Below are positions 1 to 7,061 of a stretch of 11,258 nt of DNA, piece after piece. Made by a program: the position numbers and the translations under genes. Origin of the DNA: Flavobacteriales bacterium (lineage in GTDB: Bacteria > Bacteroidota > Bacteroidia > Flavobacteriales > UA16); contig JAURKF010000241.1 of assembly GCA_030831885.1 (NCBI GenBank), positions 1 to 11,258 on the forward strand, in the 5' to 3' direction. Below the pieces are notes generated by a model. That model made no database searches. It saw only the letters and a program-made list of their open reading frames with translations, and was not told the DNA's origin. Position 1 is the stretch's first letter. The number at the start of each line of letters is the position of its first letter.

Positions 1-3000
1 ATTATCTTTTTTACTTACCTGGTGGTAACCCTTGCAGAGTATTTCGGCCGGTTCAGTATCGCAATGCGCACATTTCTTTTCTGGTCATTTATTGTGGGGG
101 TTCTTTTTGTGCTAGGCAAATTTTTCTTCCTCCCGCTATCCAAATTATTCCGGCTTGGTAAAATAATTTCCCACGAACAGGCGGCTCACATAATCGGACA
201 ACACTTCCCACATGTTCAGGATAAATTACTCAACACTCTTCAACTGAAATCCATGGCAGGCCACGGAGATAACTCATTGGTTGAGGCCAGTATTGCCCAA
301 AAAATCAGTGAGCTCAGACCTGTCCCGTTCTCAAGCGCAATAGATTTTAGGGAAAACCGCAAATACCTTAAATGGGTTTTACCTCCTGTCAGTATCGTTC
401 TCATCTTGCTTTTTGCAGCACCAAGCATTTTGACCAAACCAACCGAACGACTCATCAAACACGGCCAGATAGTAGCCGAAGAAGCTCCTTTCACTATTCG
501 TGTTATCAACGAAAATCTGACAACTCCCGAAAATCGGGATTATACCGTGAACATTGAGCTAAGCGGCAACGAAATACCGGAGAAGATTTATGTGATGATT
601 GGGTCTCAACAATTCCAATTGGAGAAGCAGAGTTCTATTGCCTTCACTCATACGTTCAAAAACGTGCAAGAAGATATTGCCTTTGCATTCAGTGCCAACG
701 GCTTCTACTCCGATCAATATGAGTTGAAAGTTATTCCCGCTCCTCGCCTTCTCGATTTCGGCATCACCCTTAATTTTCCTTCGTACCTCAATAGAGTGGA
801 GGAAAACATACAAAACACAGGCGACTTGGTGGTTCCGGAAGGAACACAGGTACAATGGAATTTCAATACTCAAAACAATGAGCTTTTGCACATCCAGTTC
901 GGTGATAGTACCTATACCCTGCCTACATCAAGCGACCGCGCCAATTTTCGTCAAACAGCCGTGAACTCGACCGGCTATTCTATCCTCACATCCAATCAAT
1001 ACATTCCGATTGGCGATAGCATTCATTACCGCATTCAAGTAATCCCTGACTTACACCCTTCCATTTCGATGCAAGAAGAGAAAGATAGTGCGTCTTTCAA
1101 ATGGGCTTACTTCACCGGTGAAGTAAAAGACGACTACGGCTTTCGCAAGCTAACGTTCAACTATCGCCTAAGCAAGCGTAATGGTGAGCCCGCGCAGGAC
1201 GGGCTACACAGCATAGATCTACCAATAAACACAGAGGGCACAAGTGATATTTTCTTCCACTCATGGAACCTTGGAGAACTAGGAATCATGCCTGGCGATG
1301 TTTTCAGCTATTACTTCGAGGTATGGGACAACGATGGGTTCGGGGGTTCCAAATCGGCCACAACCGGCGAAAGAGAATATTTGGTTCCGAGCGAGGAAGA
1401 ACTGGAAAAAAATATTGAGCAACAAAACGAAGACATCAAAGACAAGCTAGAGGATAGTGTAAAAGAAGCCAAGGCAATCGAAAAACAACTTGAAGAACTG
1501 CAGCGTCAATTGCTCGACAAGCAAGAGATGAACTGGCAGGATAAGAAAAAGTTGGAGGAGTTAATGAAGCGACAGCAAGAGCTACAGAAACAAGTAGAAC
1601 AAATTCAAGAGCAAAACGAACAAAAAAACAAGCAAGAAAACGAGTTTAATCAACCCAACGAAAAACTCCAAGAAAAACAAAAACAGCTGGAGCAGCTCAT
1701 GGAACAGGTGATGACACCCGAGCTTCAACAACTCATGGAGGAGATGCAGCGCCTGATGGAAGAGCTCAACAAAGAAGAAATTCAAAAGGAGCTCGATAAA
1801 ATGGACCTGACCAATGAGGATATGGAAAAGGAACTCGATCGGGCTTTAGAACAATTCAAACAGTTGGAGTTTGAACAAAAAATGGAAAAAACAATAGAGA
1901 AGCTTGATAAGCTAGCCGAAGAACAAGAAAAGTTGGCTGGTGAAAGCGAGCAGAAAGACTCGAAAAGCGAGGAAATAAAAGCGAAGCAAGATTCACTAAA
2001 TAAAGAATTTCAAGAGCTCCAAAAGGAAATGGATGAGTTGAAAAAACTCAACGAGGAGCTAGAAAACCCGAATGGGATGCCTAATACTGATAGCCAAGAA
2101 CAAGAAATAGAACAAGATCAAAAAAAGAGCAGCGATGAATTAAGCAAGAGTAAAAAAAGCAATGCCTCGAAATCACAGAAGAGCGCCGCGAAAAAAATGC
2201 AAGAGATGGCCGATCAAATGCAAATGGCCATGGACTCCCAGGAGCAAGAGCAGCAAGAGGAGGACATGGAAGCGCTGAGAGCACTGCTTGAAAATATCAT
2301 CACACTCAGTTTTGATCAGGAGTCCCTGATGAATAGTTTCGGTAAAATAGACAATAAAGACCCGAATTACAACAAGCTGGGCCAAACACAGCGCAAGCTA
2401 AAAGACGACGCAAAGATGGTTGAAGACTCCTTGTTTGCGTTAAGCAAAAGAGTGCCTCAAGTAAGCGCCGCTGTGAACCATGAGATCAACATGGTAAATG
2501 AAAATATGGATAAGGCACTGGCATCAATACCCGACCGACGCACCCCTGAAATTACTTCATCCCAGCAATACGTTATGACTAGCTTCAATAACCTTGCATT
2601 GATGCTCGATGAAGCGCTTAAGCAAATGCAACAGCAATCTGCCAACAGTAAACCTGGTAGCGGAAGCTGCAACAAACCTGGTGGAACCGGAAGCAAACCA
2701 AAACCAAGTGCAGGTCAAATTAAAAAAATGCAGGAGGGTTTATCCAAGCAATTGGAAGAGATGAAAAAGCAAGGAAAGAATCAGGGTAAAAACAACTCAG
2801 GTGGTCAACAAATGAGCAAGCAACTTGCTGAAATGGCAGCCAAACAAGCGGCAATTCGAAAGGCTGTTGAAGAGAAGGCGGCGGAACTGAATCAGGACGG
2901 AAGCGGCAATGGCAACGAGCTAAAACAAATTGCCAAAGAAATGGAGCAATTGCAGAAAGACATTGTAAACAACCAAATCACCGAGGAATCATTACGTCGT

Positions 3001-3240
3001 CAGCGCGATATTGAAATTCGCCTGCTGAAGGCTGAAGAAGCAGAGCGCACGCGCGACAAGGACAACGAGCGCAAAAGCAATGAAGCGCGCGATTTTCCAG
3101 TGTCGAATCCCATGAAATACGAGGAATACATGAAGAAAAAACAGCAAGAAACCGAGTTGTTGAAAACTGTTCCTCCAACTCTTAAACCCTATTACAAGGA
3201 AAAGGTAAATTCGTATTTCCTTAAATTAGGCGACCAATAA
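1..3240 (+). CDS. DUF4175-family membrane/coiled-coil protein, 5' partial
   Basis: The reading frame is open to the first base of the window, so the true start lies upstream; a GTG at 22 falls inside the first membrane helix and is not a credible start. The visible 1079 residues begin with a hydrophobic helix (1-19, ending EYFGRFS), a second at about 24-44 and a third at about 124-143. A beta-rich region follows (about 150-455, containing DDYGF, a motif I associate with this family), then very long Glu/Gln/Lys-rich coiled coil (about 465-760). A Gly/Ser/Pro/Lys linker lies near 881-905, then more coil, and a conserved-looking tail (KPYYKEKVNSYF). Architecture and neighbours match the DUF4175 proteins of Bacteroidota, whose role is unknown. 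It is probably anchored in the inner membrane with the coil as an interaction arm; that is inference. The next gene starts 6 nt downstream, so co-transcription is likely. The coil has few distinctive residues, so homology rests on the ends. Confidence 0.8.
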   Translation: MIFFTYLVVTLAEYFGRFSIAMRTFLFWSFIVGVLFVLGKFFFLPLSKLFRLGKIISHEQAAHIIGQHFPHVQDKLLNTLQLKSMAGHGDNSLVEASIAQKISELRPVPFSSAIDFRENRKYLKWVLPPVSIVLILLFAAPSILTKPTERLIKHGQIVAEEAPFTIRVINENLTTPENRDYTVNIELSGNEIPEKIYVMIGSQQFQLEKQSSIAFTHTFKNVQEDIAFAFSANGFYSDQYELKVIPAPRLLDFGITLNFPSYLNRVEENIQNTGDLVVPEGTQVQWNFNTQNNELLHIQFGDSTYTLPTSSDRANFRQTAVNSTGYSILTSNQYIPIGDSIHYRIQVIPDLHPSISMQEEKDSASFKWAYFTGEVKDDYGFRKLTFNYRLSKRNGEPAQDGLHSIDLPINTEGTSDIFFHSWNLGELGIMPGDVFSYYFEVWDNDGFGGSKSATTGEREYLVPSEEELEKNIEQQNEDIKDKLEDSVKEAKAIEKQLEELQRQLLDKQEMNWQDKKKLEELMKRQQELQKQVEQIQEQNEQKNKQENEFNQPNEKLQEKQKQLEQLMEQVMTPELQQLMEEMQRLMEELNKEEIQKELDKMDLTNEDMEKELDRALEQFKQLEFEQKMEKTIEKLDKLAEEQEKLAGESEQKDSKSEEIKAKQDSLNKEFQELQKEMDELKKLNEELENPNGMPNTDSQEQEIEQDQKKSSDELSKSKKSNASKSQKSAAKKMQEMADQMQMAMDSQEQEQQEEDMEALRALLENIITLSFDQESLMNSFGKIDNKDPNYNKLGQTQRKLKDDAKMVEDSLFALSKRVPQVSAAVNHEINMVNENMDKALASIPDRRTPEITSSQQYVMTSFNNLALMLDEALKQMQQQSANSKPGSGSCNKPGGTGSKPKPSAGQIKKMQEGLSKQLEEMKKQGKNQGKNNSGGQQMSKQLAEMAAKQAAIRKAVEEKAAELNQDGSGNGNELKQIAKEMEQLQKDIVNNQITEESLRRQRDIEIRLLKAEEAERTRDKDNERKSNEARDFPVSNPMKYEEYMKKKQQETELLKTVPPTLKPYYKEKVNSYFLKLGDQ

Positions 3241-3246
3241 TTGAAT

Positions 3247-3672
3247 ATGGCATCTGTAGACCGCTCCTTACAATTTCCATCCATTCTGGAAAACATTCAC
3301 ATTGCTGAACAGTTGGTTGACGACGTTTGTGCCGAGTTTCACGTGAAAGAAGACTATTACGGCGAATTGCTAATTGCTATGACGGAAGCAGTTAACAACG
3401 CTATCGTTCATGGGAATAAGCTAGACGCAGCAAAACAGGTCCGCATTCACTTCACCGTAGCCGAAAACAACCTTCGCTTTACCATCGAAGACGAGGGTCC
3501 GGGCTTCGATTATGACAATCTTCCAGATCCAACAGCACCAGAAAACATCGAAAAACCTCACGGCCGCGGTGTGTTTCTTATGAAAAAGCTTGCAGATCAT
3601 TGCGCATTCGAAGACAATGGCCGAATTGTAATTTTAGATTTTGCTGTTCTCGAGAAAACAGCGGCCTCTTAG
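3247..3672 (+). CDS. RsbW-like ATP-binding protein (HATPase_c_2, anti-sigma/serine kinase type)
   Basis: 141-residue stand-alone GHKL ATPase domain. The N-box is TEAVNNAIVHGN (46-57, Glu47 and Asn51 as the expected catalytic and Mg-binding residues), the G1 box is EDEGPGF (81-87), and the G2 box is HGRGVFLMKKLAD (105-117). Size and motifs fit the anti-sigma regulatory factor/serine kinase group (RsbW, SpoIIAB), which binds partner proteins and can phosphorylate STAS-domain antagonists. No STAS protein, sigma factor or PP2C phosphatase is visible nearby, so the partner is unknown. I chose ATG 3247; an in-frame TTG at 3241 abuts the preceding stop and adds only two residues. It follows the DUF4175 gene by 6 nt, so the two are probably one operon. 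The gene carries a parS-like element at codons for EFHVKE. Family assignment is firm; biological role is not. Confidence 0.9.
   Translation: MASVDRSLQFPSILENIHIAEQLVDDVCAEFHVKEDYYGELLIAMTEAVNNAIVHGNKLDAAKQVRIHFTVAENNLRFTIEDEGPGFDYDNLPDPTAPENIEKPHGRGVFLMKKLADHCAFEDNGRIVILDFAVLEKTAAS
3335..3350. promoter_or_regulatory. parS-like ParB-binding element A
   Basis: AGTTTCACGTGAAAGA matches TGTTNCACGTGNAACA at 14 of 16 positions (mismatches at positions 1 and 15) and contains the perfect 12-bp palindrome TTTCACGTGAAA (3337-3348). It lies inside the HATPase coding sequence and encodes part of EFHVKE. It is the weakest of the three parS-like elements in the window, but its core is the most symmetrical. 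Confidence 0.55.
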
Positions 3673-3673
3673 G

Positions 3674-3682
3674 TTATCCACA
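3674..3682 (+). promoter_or_regulatory. Perfect DnaA box (TTATCCACA)
   Basis: Exact match to the 9-bp consensus DnaA box, placed on the tail-to-tail junction of the HATPase and usp genes. Its first three bases are the complement of the usp stop codon. By base counting a given 9-mer would appear on either strand about 0.09 times in a window of this size, so chance is possible. Only one perfect copy was seen and there is no adjacent AT-rich unwinding region, so it is not an origin by itself. Confidence 0.4.
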
Positions 3683-4462
3683 AGACAAAATGGGAATTCC
3701 CCTTGCGTTGGTTATAAGAGCTTCCTTGTCCGATTTCATCAACAAAGTACCGGTTTCAACAACCTGAGATAATGTTGCAATCAACCCTATGCCATTGCTG
3801 TCTGCATAGTCGAGTATTTGCCTGGCATAACCCAACGAATGATTATTTTGTTGCTCCTTCACGTGTGAAAAGCGTATCCCTCTGGAATCGAACAATTTTT
3901 TGGCTTTTTCAAAATTGTTTTTGATATCAGCCTCGGCACCGGCGAAATATTTTTCTATTTCATAGAATACCACCTCACTATCACACTCCGCCGCTACGTT
4001 CATTACCCGATCAATTAAAAGGTCTGCATCTTCGCGATGAGTCGCCGGAAACAAAATTCTCTGAAAGCCTTTCTCATCGATAACCGAATTTTCCTGAACA
4101 ACAACAAAAGAACAGGGAACAGATTGAACCAACTTAAGAACACGAGCACCAAAAAGATGCTGTACAATACCTTGAACACCATGCGTGCAAAGCACTATCA
4201 AATCAGGATGAATAGCGTTCAGCCCTATCGATAATGATTGGAGCAAAGCACCATCTAACACATGTGTTGTAATCGGTATTGCAGTTCCAATATTCTCGGT
4301 AACAAAGGCACTCAACATAAGGTCTTCAACATCAACCTCGACATCCATAGCAACATAAACAGCATGAATGCTCGCTCCGGTCAACTCCGATAAAATCCTG
4401 GCCTGCTGCAGCGATTTTTTACAACCTTCTGAATAATCAATTAATACTGCTATTTTCTTCAT
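3674..4462 (-). CDS. Universal stress protein, tandem UspA domains
   Basis: 262 residues in two UspA-like halves (1-123 and about 133-262). Half 1 starts KKIAVLIDYSE with the usual nucleotide-site Asp at position 9, and has CTHGVQGIVQHLFGA (92-106). Its spacing fits the UspA ATP motif G-x2-G-x9-G-S/T, but the first Gly is Cys92 and the final Ser/Thr is Ala106. Half 2 begins FQRILFPATHRED and lacks the Gly-rich loop, so it is probably structural or non-binding. Two-domain UspA proteins are common in Bacteroidota; they act in the cytoplasm in stress responses by poorly defined means. The start is ATG 4462 with a 5'-terminal MKKI typical of the family. It converges on the HATPase gene with 1 nt between stops and diverges from ybeY. 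A weak promoter candidate (TCTGTTTG at 4497-4504, TTG at 4527-4529, complement strand, 22-nt spacer) lies 34 nt upstream. Confidence 0.88.
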   Translation of the reverse strand: MKKIAVLIDYSEGCKKSLQQARILSELTGASIHAVYVAMDVEVDVEDLMLSAFVTENIGTAIPITTHVLDGALLQSLSIGLNAIHPDLIVLCTHGVQGIVQHLFGARVLKLVQSVPCSFVVVQENSVIDEKGFQRILFPATHREDADLLIDRVMNVAAECDSEVVFYEIEKYFAGAEADIKNNFEKAKKLFDSRGIRFSHVKEQQNNHSLGYARQILDYADSNGIGLIATLSQVVETGTLLMKSDKEALITNARGIPILSCG

Positions 4463-4542
4463 TGCGGACGAAGTTATTGAATATGCCGAATAGGAACAAA
4501 CAGATAAATCACAACGCGTTATTTTTCAACTCGTGTGATGTA

Positions 4543-4573
4543 TTGAAAAACCATTCAATGATTTATAGTTTTA
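4543..4573 (+). promoter_or_regulatory. Candidate Bacteroidota promoter for ybeY-mnmG
   Basis: TTG at 4543-4545 is separated by 20 nt from TAGTTTTA (4566-4573), which is one base off the Bacteroidota -7 motif TAnnTTTG. Spacing is in the normal range for the phylum. Use of this promoter would give a leader of about 100 nt before the ybeY ATG, containing the alternative stems at 4618-4674. The motif is short and imperfect, so this is a candidate only. Confidence 0.3.
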
Positions 4574-4617
4574 AACTGGGTTAAATATTCAGCTACAAAA
4601 AGCTTTAATCACATGAA

Positions 4618-4674
4618 TTTTCGCCAAACACACGTGTTCATTACTTGTTAACTAGGGCGAAAACGTATTTTCGC
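4618..4674 (+). promoter_or_regulatory. ybeY leader with mutually exclusive stems
   Basis: TTTTCGCC (4618-4625) is fully complementary to GGCGAAAA (4656-4663). The same right arm is also complementary to TTTTCGC (4668-4674), forming a 7-bp stem GCGAAAA/TTTTCGC with a 4-nt loop (4664-4667) that ends 6 nt before the ybeY ATG. The two pairings cannot coexist, and the proximal hairpin would cover the ribosome-binding region. That arrangement resembles a translational switch or a thermosensor-like leader; function is inference. The pairing is visible but short enough that chance is not excluded. Confidence 0.3.
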
Positions 4675-4680
4675 GCCGCT

Positions 4681-5109
4681 ATGGCTATTCATTTCCACAC
4701 GATTGATACCAACCATGTGTTGAGGCATAAAAACGCTTTAAAACGCTGGATAACCGACTGTATTCATGCAGAAAACCTGAAACCGGGTGATCTAAACATC
4801 ATTTTATGTTCAGACAACCACCTCTTGGAAATAAATCGTGAATTTCTAGATCATGATTATTACACCGATATCATAACCTTTAACCATAACACACAAAACC
4901 TGATTTCTGGCGATATCTTTATCAGCATTGATCGCGTATTTGAAAACGCGTCAACATTTGATGACACACCTCAAAATGAAACTTATCGCGTTATTATTCA
5001 TGGAGTTATGCATTTGTGTGGGTACAACGACAAGACAAAAAAAGAGGCTTCGTCCATGAGAAAAAAGGAGAACGATTGTCTCAATAGAATTAATAAATTT
5101 CTTAAATAG
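4681..5109 (+). CDS. ybeY: Endoribonuclease YbeY (16S rRNA maturation, ribosome quality control)
   Basis: 142 residues, UPF0054 fold. The metal-binding signature is [11 protein letters not shown]: His107, His111, and Asp117 in place of the third His of the E. coli-type H-x3-H-x5-H motif. The Asp variant is, as I recall, the usual form in Bacteroidota, so it is probably functional. Other family features are [19 protein letters not shown] and the DIITFNH segment (63-69). The protein is expected in the cytoplasm, processing the 16S rRNA 3' end and helping to degrade defective ribosomes. I prefer ATG 4681; an upstream TTG at 4645 would extend the protein by 12 residues through the leader hairpin and past the usual N-terminus. 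mnmG starts 26 nt downstream, so both are probably one transcript. Confidence 0.95.
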   Translation: MAIHFHTIDTNHVLRHKNALKRWITDCIHAENLKPGDLNIILCSDNHLLEINREFLDHDYYTDIITFNHNTQNLISGDIFISIDRVFENASTFDDTPQNETYRVIIHGVMHLCGYNDKTKKEASSMRKKENDCLNRINKFLK

Positions 5110-5111
5110 AC

Positions 5112-5127
5112 GGTTTCACGTGGAACA
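5112..5127. promoter_or_regulatory. parS-like ParB-binding element B (ybeY-mnmG gap)
   Basis: GGTTTCACGTGGAACA matches TGTTNCACGTGNAACA at 15 of 16 positions (only the first base differs); the inner 14 bp, GTTTCACGTGGAAC, fit the consensus exactly. It fills most of the 26-nt gap between the ybeY stop and the mnmG ATG, starting 2 nt after the stop and ending 8 nt before the ATG. It is the only non-coding site of the three, so codon constraint cannot explain it. Confidence 0.72.
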
Positions 5128-5135
5128 CTAAATAT

Positions 5136-7010
5136 ATGGAAAACACATACGATGTAATAGTAGTTGGCGCTGGTCACGCCGGCAACGAAGCTGCGGCTTC
5201 ATCTGCAAACTTGGGCGCTCGTACTTTACTGATAACCATGGACATGAATAAGATTGGTCAGATGAGTTGCAATCCAGCAATGGGGGGCATCGCCAAAGGT
5301 CAAATTGTACGTGAAATCGATGCACTCGGTGGATATTCGGGAATAGTCTCGGATCGCTCCGCCATTCAGTTTCGCATGCTCAACAAATCCAAAGGGCCGG
5401 CCATGTGGAGCCCCCGCACTCAAAACGACCGAATGCGATTTGCGGAAGAATGGCGTAACATGCTAGAGGCGACGCCACTAGTGGATTTCTGGCAGGACAT
5501 GGTACGTGAAATTGTCTTCGAAAAAGGAGAAATCCGCGGCGTCGTAACTGGCATGGGTATTTTATTTAAATGCCGCGCGGTCATCGTCACCAGCGGCACA
5601 TTTCTCAATGGTATAATTCACATTGGCGAGAAACAATTTGGCGGCGGACGTATGGGTGAGAAGGGGGCTGAAGGATTAACCGAACAACTGAATTCACTAG
5701 GATTGCGCAGCGGTAGAATGAAAACGGGTACCCCACCTAGAATTGACGGACGCTCACTCAATTACAACGTCATGGAGATACAGCAGGGTGATGAAAAACC
5801 TTCCAAATTCAGTTATCTACCCACAAGTAAAGCACTCTCCCTTCAGCGGTGCTGCTGGATCACATACACCAATACAGCCGTTCATGATGTCTTGGCCACT
5901 GGATTCGAACAAAGTCCCATGTTTAGTGGAAGAATTCAAGGTGTCGGACCGCGATATTGCCCTTCTATTGAAGACAAAATAACCCGCTTTGCCGATAAAG
6001 ACAGGCATCAAATTTTCGTTGAGCCCGAAGGTTGGAACACCATTGAAATTTATGTGAATGGTTTCTCCACTAGCCTACCGGAAGACGTTCAGCTCAAGGC
6101 GCTTAGACTTATACCAGGCTTCGAAAAAGCAAAAATGTTTCGGCCTGGTTACGCTATTGAATATGATTATTTCCCACCGGATCAATTGAAGCATACCCTC
6201 GAGTCAAAACTCCTTCCAGGACTTTTTATGGCAGGACAAATTAACGGTACCACAGGATATGAAGAAGCAGCGTGCCAGGGACTCATCGCCGGGATTAATG
6301 CCGCCCGACTTATACAAGAAAAAGAGCCATTTACACTTCAACGCGACGAAGCGTATATCGGCGTTTTAATTGACGACTTGATTACCAAATCCACCGATGA
6401 ACCATACAGAATGTTCACAAGCCGTGCAGAATTCCGCACACTTCTTCGCCAAGACAATGCCGACGAACGCCTTACACCTCGATCCGCTGAAATCGGCTTA
6501 GCATCTTCAGAACGCATATTTCACGTGGAACAAAAAGTTTCAGGGAAAAAAAGACTTCTTAAGCACCTCGAAAAGCTCTCTATCGAACCCGAGCAGGTGA
6601 ATCCAACACTGAAAAAACGCATTAGCGCCCCAATAACACAAAAAGTAAAGCTTTCGGGTATATTGGGTAGGCCGGAGCTCAGTTTGTTGGATTTTACCCC
6701 CTTATATCCATCCATCCTTGAAACCATAGCTGAGTGCGGTGATTCGATATCCGAAATACTTGAACAGGCCGAAATTGAGGTGAAATACAGCGGATACCTC
6801 GCCAAAGAACGCGACATGGCTGAAAAACTACTCAGGCTCGAGCATATTCGGTTTCCGAAGGGTTTCGATTTCGGACTGGTAACTAATATCAGCACAGAGG
6901 CACGGCAGAAGCTTATGGCTATTCAGCCAGAAACGCTAGGACAAGCTTCTCGCATTAGCGGAGTAAATCCAGCAGACATTTCAATAATCCTTATGCATCT
7001 CGGTAGATAA
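5136..7010 (+). CDS. mnmG: tRNA uridine-5-carboxymethylaminomethyl(34) synthesis enzyme MnmG (GidA)
   Basis: 624 residues, full length (E. coli 629). FAD dinucleotide-binding motif GAGHAG is at 11-16. The two conserved active-site Cys are Cys45 in [12 protein letters not shown] and Cys275 in the family signature [10 protein letters not shown]. The second signature [12 protein letters not shown] is at 371-382, and [15 protein letters not shown] opens the C-terminal MnmE/tRNA-interacting part. With MnmE it installs the (carboxymethyl)aminomethyl group at C5 of U34 in tRNAs reading NNA/NNG codons, using FAD, NADH, methylene-THF, GTP and glycine or ammonium. Start ATG 5136 gives the normal [14 protein letters not shown]-terminus; there is no Shine-Dalgarno sequence, only A/T-rich leader beside parS-like element B. 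The stop abuts the oppositely oriented dehydrogenase stop with no base between. mnmG is a classic origin neighbour in many bacteria, consistent with the nearby parS-like sites. Confidence 0.98.
   Translation: MENTYDVIVVGAGHAGNEAAASSANLGARTLLITMDMNKIGQMSCNPAMGGIAKGQIVREIDALGGYSGIVSDRSAIQFRMLNKSKGPAMWSPRTQNDRMRFAEEWRNMLEATPLVDFWQDMVREIVFEKGEIRGVVTGMGILFKCRAVIVTSGTFLNGIIHIGEKQFGGGRMGEKGAEGLTEQLNSLGLRSGRMKTGTPPRIDGRSLNYNVMEIQQGDEKPSKFSYLPTSKALSLQRCCWITYTNTAVHDVLATGFEQSPMFSGRIQGVGPRYCPSIEDKITRFADKDRHQIFVEPEGWNTIEIYVNGFSTSLPEDVQLKALRLIPGFEKAKMFRPGYAIEYDYFPPDQLKHTLESKLLPGLFMAGQINGTTGYEEAACQGLIAGINAARLIQEKEPFTLQRDEAYIGVLIDDLITKSTDEPYRMFTSRAEFRTLLRQDNADERLTPRSAEIGLASSERIFHVEQKVSGKKRLLKHLEKLSIEPEQVNPTLKKRISAPITQKVKLSGILGRPELSLLDFTPLYPSILETIAECGDSISEILEQAEIEVKYSGYLAKERDMAEKLLRLEHIRFPKGFDFGLVTNISTEARQKLMAIQPETLGQASRISGVNPADISIILMHLGR
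6517..6532. promoter_or_regulatory. parS-like ParB-binding element C (inside mnmG)
   Basis: TATTTCACGTGGAACA matches TGTTNCACGTGNAACA at 15 of 16 positions (only position 2 differs). It lies in the mnmG codons for IFHVEQ, near residues 461-466, and shares the 13-mer TTTCACGTGGAAC... core with element B, 1405 bp away. The codons used (TTT CAC GTG GAA CA) are those that build the site. Confidence 0.65.
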
Positions 7011-7061
7011 CTACAGATCAAACTTGATACCCTGCGCTAAAGGCAGGTTAGAGCTGTAGTT
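7009..7061. repeat. Inverted repeat with nested hairpins at the mnmG/ALDH stop junction
   Basis: AACTACAG (7009-7016) and CTGTAGTT (7054-7061) are perfect 8-bp complements. Inside them are ATCA/TGAT (7017-7020 with 7025-7028, 4-nt loop) and CCTGC/GCAGG (7031-7035 with 7043-7047, 7-nt loop), giving a possible three-way junction in RNA from either strand. The left arm covers the last bases of the mnmG stop and the dehydrogenase stop codon. No clear U-tract follows on either strand, so it is not a standard intrinsic terminator. It may protect 3' ends or be chance. Confidence 0.4.

Noticed and set aside
1582..1785. Leu/Phe-rich 67-residue minus-strand reading frame
   Set aside because: Antisense of the Glu/Gln/Lys coiled-coil codons in the DUF4175 gene; composition is a mirror effect.
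3692..3701. GGGAATTCCC palindrome near the HATPase/usp junction as a terminator
   Set aside because: No loop and no U-tract on either strand.
3855..3870. CACGTG-centred element TCCTTCACGTGTGAAA in usp as a fourth parS site
   Set aside because: Only 12 of 16 positions fit the consensus and the right arm is shifted by one base.
4256..4275. AACACATGTGTT palindrome within usp as an operator
   Set aside because: Lies in coding sequence about 190 bp inside the gene with no second copy; nothing supports a regulator site.
4626..4641. CACGTG in the ybeY leader (ACACGTGT palindrome) as a parS site
   Set aside because: Flanks do not resemble TGTTN/NAACA; only an 8-bp palindrome.
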